This document shows, in pieces, positions 1-6,518 of a stretch of 12,390 nucleotides of DNA. The translations under genes were made by a program, and so were the position numbers. The DNA comes from Nitrososphaerota archaeon (GTDB taxonomy: Archaea; Thermoproteota; Nitrososphaeria; Nitrososphaerales; UBA183), in assembly GCA_027886925.1 (NCBI GenBank), contig JAPCJN010000041.1, forward strand, positions 1 through 12,390. Direction: 5' to 3'. The first letter of the stretch is position 1. Each line of letters begins with the position of its first letter. A model generated the notes under the pieces. That model made no database searches. It saw nothing but the letters and a program-made list of their open reading frames with translations, and was not told the origin of the DNA.

Positions 1-85
1 CATTTTCGGTCTTTACCCATTTAGGTCCTATCTCCATTATCTGCCCGAGGCTCGAGTCGTCTGTGCTCTTCACCTCGAACGTCAC
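1..85 (-). CDS. Possible PRC-barrel-like small protein, truncated by window edge
   Basis: A reading frame on the minus strand is open from about position 184 down to position 1 and continues beyond the window. It has no ATG, GTG or TTG before a GTG at 85, so that GTG is the first usable start and only about 28 residues are visible. They include TDDSSLGQIMEIGPKWVKTEN split over a short stretch, with the 'D..S.LG.I.EI....V.TE' rhythm of PRC-barrel/DUF2171-like beta-barrel domains, where a polar turn precedes LG and a beta strand follows. No convincing TATA box sits about 27 bp upstream of the GTG. The call rests on a short fragment and could be chance; the left flank would decide it. Confidence 0.3.
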   Translation of the reverse strand, partial: MTFEVKSTDDSSLGQIMEIGPKWVKTEN

Positions 86-220
86 TAGATCCTGCCATTT
101 GTAGGCAGTGAATCCCCTAGGGAATCGTTCGGGACTATTGATGTTTTGGTAACTTTCTTCTAGTGAAATCTCACATTCGTCATATCATCCAACTGTGCGC
201 TCGAATCTAGGGAAGCTTTC

Positions 221-763
221 TTGAGCGTCAAGAACGATGCTGTATCGAAAGTCGACTGGGTGGGCCATCCCTGGGTCACCCCGGCGTTGATCTGGCTCAC
301 GGTCGAAGTCATCGCGCTGGCTATCGCCCTCACGTGGGTCGAGCTCATCGCGAAGCTCGCATTCACGTCAGTGGGGTCTTTTCCATTCGTCGTTGTGACC
401 TACGGTCTCGTCGCCCTGGTCTGGTTCATCGGGGCAGTAAGGCTCGCGCTCATCCGCGCCTCCCATAAGTACACCCTCAGGGGTTCCAGCCTTGAGATAC
501 AGCGGGGCGTCCTGAGCAGGAAAATCTACACGGTATCTGCGGCGGGCTTTTCCGATCTCGAAGTCTTGAAGAGCATCACAGGAAGGATCCTCAATATGGG
601 AACCATAGTCATCGAGACCGACAGCCACAGAGACCTGAAGCTGATCAAGATCCGCGACCCCATAAAAGTCTCGACGATGATTAGGCAGGTCATGACGGTC
701 CCGATGGTGAGGCTCGCCCCGGAGGGTCATGCTCCTGCCGTCCAAAACCAAGGCCGTAGCTGA
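221..763 (+). CDS. Membrane protein with bacterial PH-like domain (bPH2/YdbS type)
   Basis: A 180-residue protein starting at TTG 221; the frame is open back to a stop at 164 but holds no other standard start. Residues about 20-45 and 55-78 are two strongly hydrophobic helices joined by a short loop. Residues about 82-160 are a soluble, beta-rich domain with the SLEIQRGVLSR...D.E..........NMGTIVIETDS pattern typical of the bPH2 (DUF304) domain: a strand, a 'GVL.R....I....I.D' segment and a 'G.I.I.T' strand. Proteins of this family sit in the membrane with the PH-like domain in the cytoplasm; their ligands are generally unknown. It stands alone, convergent with the next gene 44 bp away. The tail after residue 165 is Pro/Ala/Gln-rich and looks disordered. 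The family call is fairly sure; no physiological role can be inferred. Confidence 0.75.
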   Translation: MSVKNDAVSKVDWVGHPWVTPALIWLTVEVIALAIALTWVELIAKLAFTSVGSFPFVVVTYGLVALVWFIGAVRLALIRASHKYTLRGSSLEIQRGVLSRKIYTVSAAGFSDLEVLKSITGRILNMGTIVIETDSHRDLKLIKIRDPIKVSTMIRQVMTVPMVRLAPEGHAPAVQNQGRS

Positions 764-807
764 CACAATCGTCGAGTGACCGTGAGAAGGCAAAAGCATC
801 CCGCATG

Positions 808-1881
808 TTAGATTTTGAGTTCGGAAGGGACGCCTAGGAAGCGCCCATACTTCTGGGCCGGCACGCTCAAGGCCCTCAACTCCGCATCTCTCAATGGTGA
901 AAACGGAGCGACTGCCACCGAAACCTTGTTCTTCGTCCCGGTTCGTGTCCACGCCCCCTTGAGGCGCCCATCCACGACCACTGCAGGGCCGAGGACCATC
1001 GAGGGCGCAGGGGGTTCTACCTTGTTTGAAGGGTCGAGCGCCGCGGTCCTGTCGGCGTAGCCCACCAGGAACTCGTCAAAAGGAGGCAGAAGGTATCCCT
1101 CGGAGGCGCCTCGCGACTCGGGAATTTTCGGGGACGTCCAGTAAGCCTTGCCGTCGGCCATGTGGTTTGACAGTTGTGTAGAGACGGCTTCAAGCCCTAC
1201 GCGGGCGTCTGAGATGGTCAAGCCTGACCACCAGGCGAAATCCTGGAGCGTCGCCGGTCCGTGGCCGACGAAGTACCGGAGGGCCAGCTCCGATAACGCT
1301 GCTTCCCGTCGGAGCCTCTTTCCTCTCGGGACCCATTCATCCAGGAGGACGAACGTCTGTTGCTTGCCGATCCGCGGCCCGAGACAAAGCAAGCCGTCGT
1401 GCGCAAGTCGCCACAAGATGTGAAGACCCCTCTGACCCGATGTAGAAACTCCCGCAGAGTCGAGCATCTTGTAGATTCCGGTGCGTGACAATTTCTTGCC
1501 ACCTTGGAGTGCGCCGACCAATAGCTCTCTGCTGCGCGAGATGGCCGCGTCGTCGATGCCAAATTGGCGCATTCGACCCTTGGCGCCGGCGATCACCCTC
1601 GGTGTAAGCAGCTCGAGCATCCAATGCACGTCCGGGGCTGCCACGAAGTGCAGCGTCCCACGCATGGGCCAAGTCCTGACTATGGTTCTATCTGCGATGG
1701 CTTGTTCGACCTGTGGCTCCGTGGCATCGGCCATGCGCAAGCCTATCCCCCATAGAGCCCCGAGAAAGTTCTGGGCCTGGACCGCTCCGAGCGAGGCAAC
1801 CACGTCGTTTGGCGTCTTGAACTTCGCGCCGGCGATGCGCTGCTGGACCAGCCTGCGGCGTGCGATGTCTCGCGGCGTCAA
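808..1881 (-). CDS. Winged-helix DNA-binding protein, HTH_42/AlkZ DNA-glycosylase-like family
   Basis: A 357-residue protein, the usual length for the HTH_42 (AlkZ/YcaQ-related) family. Visible hallmarks are VQAQ at residues 34-37, the strongly conserved TWPMRGTLH block at 70-78 followed by a 'D..WML' helix, a second winged-helix region near 200-230 (GPATLQDFAWWSGL), and the LLPPFDEFLVGYADR block in the C-terminal third. In AlkZ-type enzymes the Q-x-Q motif is catalytic for unhooking or excising alkylated bases; the related YcaQ/AlkX branch has Q-x-D. Q35 and Q37 therefore place this protein in the Q-x-Q group. The start is TTG 1881. A TATA-like element at 1906-1913 lies about 28 bp upstream, predicting a leaderless transcript that begins at this TTG. 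Many members of the family are annotated only as 'winged helix DNA-binding protein', so repair activity is an inference. Confidence 0.85.
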   Translation of the reverse strand: MTPRDIARRRLVQQRIAGAKFKTPNDVVASLGAVQAQNFLGALWGIGLRMADATEPQVEQAIADRTIVRTWPMRGTLHFVAAPDVHWMLELLTPRVIAGAKGRMRQFGIDDAAISRSRELLVGALQGGKKLSRTGIYKMLDSAGVSTSGQRGLHILWRLAHDGLLCLGPRIGKQQTFVLLDEWVPRGKRLRREAALSELALRYFVGHGPATLQDFAWWSGLTISDARVGLEAVSTQLSNHMADGKAYWTSPKIPESRGASEGYLLPPFDEFLVGYADRTAALDPSNKVEPPAPSMVLGPAVVVDGRLKGAWTRTGTKNKVSVAVAPFSPLRDAELRALSVPAQKYGRFLGVPSELKI

Positions 1882-1905
1882 GAAGACGCAACCCGCACGT
1901 GCCGG

Positions 1906-1913
1906 GATATAAC
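1906..1913 (-). promoter_or_regulatory. TATA-like box of the AlkZ-like gene
   Basis: Read on the minus strand this is GTTATATC. Its centre is about 28 bp from the TTG start at 1881, the spacing expected for archaeal TBP-TFB initiation directly at the start codon (leaderless mRNA). Confidence 0.55.
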
Positions 1914-1953
1914 CGGCACCGAAACAAAACGGCTGAACTTCTCGGAATCATAA

Positions 1954-1973
1954 ATGGCAAACGAGTTTGCCAT
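1954..1973. repeat. Perfect inverted repeat, 9-bp arms, 2-bp spacer (operator candidate)
   Basis: The arms are ATGGCAAAC and GTTTGCCAT separated by GA. The site lies about 41 bp upstream of the TATA box of the AlkZ-like gene. The half-site GGCAAA recurs at 2088-2093, just upstream of the threonine dehydrogenase TATA box, within a smaller TGCC-N4-GGCA repeat (2080-2091). A dimeric regulator site is plausible; no regulator can be named. Confidence 0.5.
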
Positions 1974-2005
1974 CGCGAATTTCAGGCTGTGGGACGGGTA
2001 CCCCT

Positions 2006-2023
2006 GAGAGGGTCGACCCTCTC
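2006..2023. repeat. 18-bp perfect palindrome (operator or hairpin candidate)
   Basis: GAGAGGGTC is followed directly by its reverse complement GACCCTCTC. A second, shorter palindrome GGGTACCC lies at 1996-2003. The centre is 51 bp from the centre of the 1954-1973 repeat, close to five helical turns, so dimers bound at both sites could sit on the same DNA face. It lies more than 70 bp upstream of the plus-strand TATA box, so it would be an upstream control site rather than a promoter-blocking one. Confidence 0.5.
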
Positions 2024-2096
2024 CGACCTCTTGGCGATTAGCTCTTTGTGTTCTCGCGTGCGTCCCAGACGACGACCGCTGCCAGACGGCAAAACC

Positions 2097-2104
2097 TTAT
2101 GTAT
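2097..2104 (+). promoter_or_regulatory. TATA-like box of the tdh-kbl operon
   Basis: TTATGTAT with an A-rich upstream flank (AAAACC). The centre is about 30 bp from ATG 2131 but only about 18 bp from GTG 2119. Archaeal initiation about 27 bp downstream of the box therefore supports ATG 2131 as the start, with a leader of only a few bases. Confidence 0.6.
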
Positions 2105-2130
2105 CGAATTTTGAAAAAGTGCGAGAATTC

Positions 2131-3099
2131 ATGGGCAAGCTGCTGGTGACTGGCGCCGCTGGCCAGATAGGTTCAGAGCTTGTCGTTGCGCTGAGAGAGA
2201 AGCACGGTGAGGAGAACGTCATCGCGACAGACATCCTGCTAAAGTCGGTTGAGAAGGTGCTGCCACAGGGGCCTAACGAGGAGGTCGACGTCACCGAGAT
2301 CAGGAAGCTGCGGGAGGTGATCGGGACTTGGGAAGTCACGACTGTCTACCACCTCGCGGCGATCCTCTCCGCCTCGGGAGAGAAGAACCCACAGGTCGCC
2401 TGGGAGGTGAACATGAAGGGGCTGCAGAACATCCTCGAGCTCTCCCGGGAGATGGGGGTCGAGCGCGTCTTCTGGCCGAGCTCAATCGCGGTATTCGGGC
2501 CCGGCATCAAGAAGGTCAAGACACCCCAAGACGTGCCTCTGGTTCCGACGACGATGTATGGCATCTCAAAGGCGGCGGGCGAGCTCTATTGCAACTACTA
2601 CCACCTCCGCTACGGCGTCGACACGCGCTCGATCAGGTACCCAGGCATAATCAGCAACAAGGTTCTTCCCCATGGAGGCACTACTGACTATGCGGTCGAG
2701 ATGTTCTACGAGGCGTTGGCGAAGAGGCGCTACAAGTGCTTCGTGAAAGAGGACACTGTGCTGCCTATGATGTACATGCCCGACGCCATCAGGGCGACCC
2801 TCATGATAATGGACGCCGAGCCTGAAGACATCTCTTATCACGGCGGATACAACCTGAACGGCATGAGCTTCTCGGCGGGGGAGCTGGCCGAGGAGATCAA
2901 GAACCACGTCCCAGGATTCACGTGCGAATTCGCCCCAGACTTTAGGCAGAAGATCGCCGATTCCTGGCCAAAGTCCGTCGACGACGGCCTGGCGCACAAA
3001 GACTGGGGCTGGAAGCCGAAGTACGACCTCTCAGCGATGGTTGCAGACATGGTCAAGGAGCTCAGGAGGCGGGCAAAGAAGGGCCGACAATCAACATAA
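2131..3099 (+). CDS. tdh: L-threonine 3-dehydrogenase, SDR (epimerase-like) type
   Basis: Oxidises L-threonine with NAD+ to 2-amino-3-ketobutyrate. The 322-residue protein begins with a Rossmann strand and a TGAAGQIG nucleotide loop (residues 7-14). It has the SDR catalytic set: Ser117/118 in the PSS segment and YGISK (Tyr143, Lys147). The segments ILSASGEKNP, RYPGIISN...GGTTDYAVE and LPMMYMPDA are characteristic, as I recall them, of the UDP-galactose-epimerase-like threonine dehydrogenases of Thermoplasma, Flavobacterium and Cupriavidus, and differ from the zinc-dependent MDR-type Tdh of Pyrococcus and E. coli. The partner enzyme gene kbl follows after 25 bp, which strongly supports the substrate. 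ATG 2131 is preferred over GTG 2119 because of the TATA position and because it places the Rossmann strand at the very N-terminus. Confidence 0.93.
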   Translation: MGKLLVTGAAGQIGSELVVALREKHGEENVIATDILLKSVEKVLPQGPNEEVDVTEIRKLREVIGTWEVTTVYHLAAILSASGEKNPQVAWEVNMKGLQNILELSREMGVERVFWPSSIAVFGPGIKKVKTPQDVPLVPTTMYGISKAAGELYCNYYHLRYGVDTRSIRYPGIISNKVLPHGGTTDYAVEMFYEALAKRRYKCFVKEDTVLPMMYMPDAIRATLMIMDAEPEDISYHGGYNLNGMSFSAGELAEEIKNHVPGFTCEFAPDFRQKIADSWPKSVDDGLAHKDWGWKPKYDLSAMVADMVKELRRRAKKGRQST

Positions 3100-3124
3100 G
3101 AGAAGCAATATCGGTAGATCGTGT

Positions 3125-4336
3125 ATGGAACCCAAGATGAGCCGAAACCCGACCTCCTTCCTCGGGGAGGAATACCGGGCCCTCGTGGAGAGCGACCTCG
3201 ACTGGAAGCTCAGGATACTCCAAGGACCCAGCACTCCTTGGTGCAACATCGACGGTAAGAGGGTCCTTATGCTGTGCTCGAACAACTACCTCGGGCTCAC
3301 CAATCACCCCAAGATGAAGAAGGCGGCGATGGACGCGGTCGAGACCCACGGCGCAGGCTCTGGGTCGGTCAGGGCGATCGCCGGCAACATGGACCTCCAC
3401 GTTCAGCTGGAGAAGCGGCTTGCGAACTTCAAGAGGGCCGAGGCCTCGCTGGTCTACCAGACTGGCTACGCCGCCAACAGCGGACTGATCCCACAGCTGG
3501 TGGGCGAGCAGGACCTTATCATCAGCGACGAGCTCAACCATGGGAGCATCATCGACGGGGTCCGTTTGTCGCGCGCTGAGAGAGGAGTCTACAAACACGC
3601 GGACATGGCAGACCTCGAGAGAGTCCTGGACGAGGCGGAGAAGCACTCCCCAACATATCGGAGGATTTTGATAATAACGGACGGCGTCTTCTCGATGGAC
3701 GGGGACATCGCGCCCCTCGATAAGATCGCGAAGCTCGCCTCCGAGCACGGAGCGCTCGTCTATGTCGACGACGCCCATGGAGAGGGCGTCCTGGGGGAGG
3801 GAGGAAGAGGGATCGTCTCGCATTTCAACCTCGGCAGGAACGAGGTGCAGATAGAGATGGGGACCTTCTCGAAGGCCTTCGGCGTTGTAGGCGGCCACAT
3901 CTCGGGTTCCAGCGACCTGGTGAGCTTCGCCTACAACAAATCCAGGACGTGGTTGCTCAGCGGTTCTCACCCACCCGCAGTCGCAGCCGCCTGCATCTCC
4001 GCCATAGACGTGCTGGAGAACGAGCCGGAGCGCGTTCAGTCCCTATGGAACCACACCCGTCGCTTCAAGAAGACGATGAGCGAGCTCGGGTTCGACATAG
4101 GAAAGAGCGAGAGCCCGATAACGCCGATAATGGTGGGCGAGGCGGAGGTCGCGAAGAAGCTCAGCGCCAGGCTCTTCGAAGAAGGGGTCTTCGCGCTACC
4201 CATCATCTTCCCAATGGTCGCGAAAGGGAAGGCGAGGATAAGGACGATAATGAACGCGGCCCTCACAGCCGAGGACTTTGACTTTGCGATTAACGCATTT
4301 GAGAAGATAGGGAAAGAGCTTGCCCTTCTAAGGTGA
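3125..4336 (+). CDS. kbl: 2-amino-3-ketobutyrate CoA ligase (glycine C-acetyltransferase)
   Basis: A PLP enzyme of the alpha-oxoamine synthase family that cleaves 2-amino-3-ketobutyrate with CoA to glycine and acetyl-CoA. It has 403 residues from ATG 3125, close to the roughly 400 of the family. Key features are CSNNYLGLTNHP near residue 51, GAGSGSVRAIAGN (77-88), ELNHGSIIDG (136-145, His139 stacking on PLP), DDAHGEG (215-221) and the Schiff-base lysine in GTFSKAFG (Lys250). Related members (KBL, 8-amino-7-oxononanoate synthase, ALA synthase) share these motifs; the adjacent tdh points to KBL. The frame is open further upstream but that part overlaps tdh and looks non-coding. GGTAGATC at 3113-3120 loosely matches an archaeal Shine-Dalgarno, suiting an internal operon gene. 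ATG 3137 is an alternative start. Confidence 0.92.
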   Translation: MEPKMSRNPTSFLGEEYRALVESDLDWKLRILQGPSTPWCNIDGKRVLMLCSNNYLGLTNHPKMKKAAMDAVETHGAGSGSVRAIAGNMDLHVQLEKRLANFKRAEASLVYQTGYAANSGLIPQLVGEQDLIISDELNHGSIIDGVRLSRAERGVYKHADMADLERVLDEAEKHSPTYRRILIITDGVFSMDGDIAPLDKIAKLASEHGALVYVDDAHGEGVLGEGGRGIVSHFNLGRNEVQIEMGTFSKAFGVVGGHISGSSDLVSFAYNKSRTWLLSGSHPPAVAAACISAIDVLENEPERVQSLWNHTRRFKKTMSELGFDIGKSESPITPIMVGEAEVAKKLSARLFEEGVFALPIIFPMVAKGKARIRTIMNAALTAEDFDFAINAFEKIGKELALLR

Positions 4337-4377
4337 TGAAGGGACGAGGCTCGCGCAACAGCCCACCCGAAGCATCA

Positions 4378-4704
4378 TCATCGCATTGACTGGGCCTGGA
4401 TGAGCTCGGCCAACTTCTGGAAGTAGAGCCTCGTGGCCATCGGCATCGCGGAAAGGTTAACCTCGATTGCCTGTAGGACGCTCCCCACGGCGCGCCTCGA
4501 GGTCTTGAACTCGAACTTCATCGTCAAGACTGGGTCTCTTATCACTTGGATGCTCTCTTTCAGATGGTCAGGCGCCCTCGCCTTCGCGTCCGTCTCCACC
4601 TTTCCATACCACGCGGCGAGCACGTCAGGGTCTAGGCCTAACTTGAGCCTGTCTATCTCCTGAACGAGCCTCTGGATGAGCCGCATCTCGTCGTTGCTCG
4701 CCAT
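4378..4704 (-). CDS. Conserved-looking hypothetical protein, 108 residues
   Basis: I do not recognise this protein. It is mostly predicted helical, with an amphipathic N-terminal helix (MRLIQRLVQEIDRL), a central segment containing DPVLTMKFEFKTSRRAVGSVLQAIEVNL that could form a strand followed by a helix, and a helical C-terminus. It has no signal peptide, membrane helix, cysteine cluster or nucleotide-binding loop. The start ATG 4704 lies 2 bp after the stop of the zinc-finger gene upstream on the same strand, so the two are almost certainly cotranscribed and translationally coupled. That coupling is the only functional clue. It is convergent with kbl, 41 bp away. Unlike the opposite-strand frames, its composition is protein-like and the junction with its neighbour is tight, so I consider it a real gene. 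Confidence 0.7.
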   Translation of the reverse strand: MASNDEMRLIQRLVQEIDRLKLGLDPDVLAAWYGKVETDAKARAPDHLKESIQVIRDPVLTMKFEFKTSRRAVGSVLQAIEVNLSAMPMATRLYFQKLAELIQAQSMR

Positions 4705-4706
4705 CC

Positions 4707-5117
4707 TCAGCTACACCGCATCTGCAAGATTTCGCTCTTCTCGTACTCGGCCTCCCACACGTGCATGCTGTTCCTTGCCCTGCGGACTGTCAACAGGGTG
4801 TAGCCCTCAGGGGACTCGTCGAGAGACTTGCGGAATATCTCCCTGAGGGCTTCGTGGTCTTCATCGTAGACCTTGACGATGTGCTGCTTGTATTTCTCCA
4901 CCTCCTTCATGTGGTCCTTCAGACACAGGTTCTTTCCTTGGAATCGCGAAGACGTCAGGCGCTTGACCTCCTCTCCGCAGATGTCGCACTTCACCTTCTC
5001 CATCCCGCATGACAGACAGACCCTTCCGACGCCAATGACCTTCGGGAACGTCCCTGGGCTCGTCTCCTCCTTCCCACAGATGTCGCACCTGGTCGTCTTG
5101 TCTGCTACGTGTTGCAT
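4707..5117 (-). CDS. Zinc-finger protein with LIM-like double zinc site, unknown function
   Basis: A 136-residue protein with four ligand pairs in the first half: C11/C14, C34/C37, C44/C47 and C65/H69. The spacing CX2C-X19-CX2C then X6 then CX2C-X17-CX3H would bind two zinc ions in consecutive modules, resembling LIM or double zinc-ribbon folds, although the linker between modules is longer than the 2 residues of classical LIM domains. The remaining 65 residues are rich in charged and aromatic residues, with a helix around DEDHEALREIFRKSL and no recognisable domain. It probably acts in the cytoplasm, with nucleic-acid or protein binding as the default inference. It lies 75 bp downstream of the HAD gene and overlaps none of its neighbours; the 108-residue gene follows after 2 bp. 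Start ATG 5117. Confidence 0.75.
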   Translation of the reverse strand: MQHVADKTTRCDICGKEETSPGTFPKVIGVGRVCLSCGMEKVKCDICGEEVKRLTSSRFQGKNLCLKDHMKEVEKYKQHIVKVYDEDHEALREIFRKSLDESPEGYTLLTVRRARNSMHVWEAEYEKSEILQMRCS

Positions 5118-5192
5118 GCCGCTGGGTTCGTGAGAAAAAGTGACCGTTAAGACGATTTCGCTTTTTCCTTCGGGTTTCCGACGGTTTGTGGT

Positions 5193-5969
5193 TCAGATCA
5201 TGTTCGCGATGTCGTCGACGTTCTCCACAACGGCGTCCGCCTTGGTCTTTTCCCGCCCGGAGAACACGCCGGTCTTGACGATTATGCTCTGCATCCTCAT
5301 GTTCCTCGCGCCGTCGACGTCCGTCTCCTCTTGGTCACCCACCATCACGGCGTCCTCTGCGGCGCACCCTGCAAGTTCTAGCGCGAGCTCGAACATCGGG
5401 CGGGAGGGCTTTCCGATTGTCACTGCCTTCTTGCCCGAGCAGTATTCGACGGCCTTTACGATAGGGCCGACGGCCATCGCGGTCCTTCCCTTGAAGGCGT
5501 AGAGCCTGGCGTAGTGGCACCCGACGAGTGAGGCGCCGTTCCTTACCGCCTCTCCCGCCTTGTCTAACTTGGAATATGTGAGAAACCTATCAAGGCCGAC
5601 GACAACGGCGTCGGCCTTCTTTCCCCACACCCTTCTGAGCCCCACTCGGTCAAGTTCCATTTGGAGCCCGTGCTCCCCGACGAGAAAGTACGTCCCTCCC
5701 GGATGCCTCTTTGCGACGTATTCAGCGGTGAGCCGCGCGCTCGTAAGGACCTCGCTCTCGACGACGGGGATGTCGAACCTCTGCAGCCTCGCGAGGACCG
5801 TCTCTACCGTGTCGGTCGAATCGTTGGTGAGCACGAAGAGCTTCTTTCCCTTCGACCTTATTTTCTCGATTACCTTGGTCCCGCCGAGCTTGACCGGCGC
5901 CTCCTTGCCAGCCGTAAGCACGCCATCGAGGTCGAACAGGAAGAGTTTCTTCCGTGCCAGGTCGATCAT
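5193..5969 (-). CDS. HAD-superfamily IIA (NagD-like) phosphatase
   Basis: A 258-residue HAD hydrolase. Motif I is LFLFDLDGVL with the nucleophile Asp13 and acid/base Asp15; motif II is VLTNDST (Thr48/Asn49); the motif III lysine lies in TIGKPSRPMF; motif IV is MVGDQEETDVDGA with the Mg2+-binding acidic residues. The large cap between motifs II and III (roughly residues 85-190, with VVVGLDRFLTYSKL) is the C2 type of the IIA subfamily, which includes NagD, 4-nitrophenylphosphatase and phosphoglycolate phosphatases. The family dephosphorylates small phosphate esters in the cytoplasm; substrate cannot be read from sequence. A good TATA box (GATATATC, 6000-6007) lies about 34 bp upstream of ATG 5969, giving a leader of about 7 bases. 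The two downstream genes may share this transcript. Confidence 0.88.
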   Translation of the reverse strand: MIDLARKKLFLFDLDGVLTAGKEAPVKLGGTKVIEKIRSKGKKLFVLTNDSTDTVETVLARLQRFDIPVVESEVLTSARLTAEYVAKRHPGGTYFLVGEHGLQMELDRVGLRRVWGKKADAVVVGLDRFLTYSKLDKAGEAVRNGASLVGCHYARLYAFKGRTAMAVGPIVKAVEYCSGKKAVTIGKPSRPMFELALELAGCAAEDAVMVGDQEETDVDGARNMRMQSIIVKTGVFSGREKTKADAVVENVDDIANMI

Positions 5970-5999
5970 TTGTTCTTGAGCCAGCCGGACGACTCTGGC

Positions 6000-6007
6000 G
6001 ATATATC
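6000..6007 (-). promoter_or_regulatory. TATA box of the HAD phosphatase gene
   Basis: GATATATC, embedded in the palindrome CGATATATCG, centred about 34 bp upstream of ATG 5969. It predicts initiation near 5976. Because the box is symmetric its direction is assigned from the gene position. Confidence 0.6.
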
Positions 6008-6148
6008 GTTTTCCGGTGATAGACCAAACAACTCAATCTCTCATCTTGACGGTATCGCGTAGACGAGCGAAAAGCGACCGAGTTCGTGATATTCGGCATT
6101 TCCGAACTAGTTGCAACCTGACCGGCTTTCCTTTTTTGCTCCAAACAT

Positions 6149-6157
6149 CTAAATATG
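6149..6157 (+). promoter_or_regulatory. TATA-like box of rpsJ
   Basis: CTAAATATG centred about 33 bp upstream of ATG 6186, predicting a leader of about 6 bases. A T6 run (6132-6137) lies just upstream. The remainder of the 216-bp region between 5969 and 6186 shows nothing else I can name. Confidence 0.5.
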
Positions 6158-6185
6158 CAACAACAAGCGGCCATCCAGAAAGAGC

Positions 6186-6497
6186 ATGACGCAATACGCG
6201 AGGATCAAGCTAACGAGCTCCAACCTTGAGCAGCTCGAGTTGCTTGCGCGTGAGATCAAAGAGATAACAGAGAAGACTGGGGTGAAGAGCAAGGGTCCCC
6301 AGCCTCTTCCAACAAAGCGGCTGAAGATCACCACAAGGAAGGCCCCGACAGGCGAGGGGACCCACACCTTCGACCACTGGCAACTTAGGATTCACCGGAG
6401 GATCCTTGACATTGAACCAGACGACAGGACCATGAAACAGATAACGAAGCTCAGGATTCCTGAAGACGTCAAGATAGAGCTAACGCTAACCAGTTAG
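6186..6497 (+). CDS. rpsJ: 30S ribosomal protein S10 (uS10)
   Basis: A 103-residue protein, the normal archaeal length. It starts ARIKLTSSNLEQLE and contains the uS10 signature region KGPQPLPTKRLKITTRKAP followed by GEGTHTFDHWQLRIHRR and a final acidic strand VKIELTL. uS10 sits in the head of the small subunit, where its long beta hairpin (about residues 35-65) contacts 16S rRNA and neighbouring proteins. In many archaea the gene directly follows the EF-1A gene; here it is a single gene with its own TATA box, flanked by genes on the opposite strand. The short leader (about 6 bases) and ATG 6186 fit the family N-terminus exactly. Identification is secure. Confidence 0.97.
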   Translation: MTQYARIKLTSSNLEQLELLAREIKEITEKTGVKSKGPQPLPTKRLKITTRKAPTGEGTHTFDHWQLRIHRRILDIEPDDRTMKQITKLRIPEDVKIELTLTS

Positions 6498-6518
6498 ACC
6501 ACCCACAACATCTTCAGA

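Larger units (their letters stand above)
1882..2130. other. Divergent intergenic promoter region with two perfect inverted repeats
   Basis: This 249-bp stretch separates the AlkZ-like gene (minus) from the threonine dehydrogenase gene (plus). It holds a TATA-like box for each direction (1906-1913 minus, 2097-2104 plus), a 9-2-9 inverted repeat at 1954-1973 and an 18-bp perfect palindrome at 2006-2023. I see no credible coding sequence in it. Confidence 0.7.

Noticed and set aside
368..952. Long minus-strand frame opposite the PH-domain gene
   Set aside because: Arg/His-rich composition typical of an antisense shadow in GC-rich DNA; overlaps two better supported genes.
2119..2130. GTG 2119 as the start of threonine dehydrogenase
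   Set aside because: Only about 18 bp from the TATA centre, hence probably upstream of the transcription start; ATG 2131 fits spacing and family N-terminus better.
3062..3970. 302-residue minus-strand frame opposite kbl
   Set aside because: Entirely antisense to the well-supported kbl with no domain features; codon-bias shadow.
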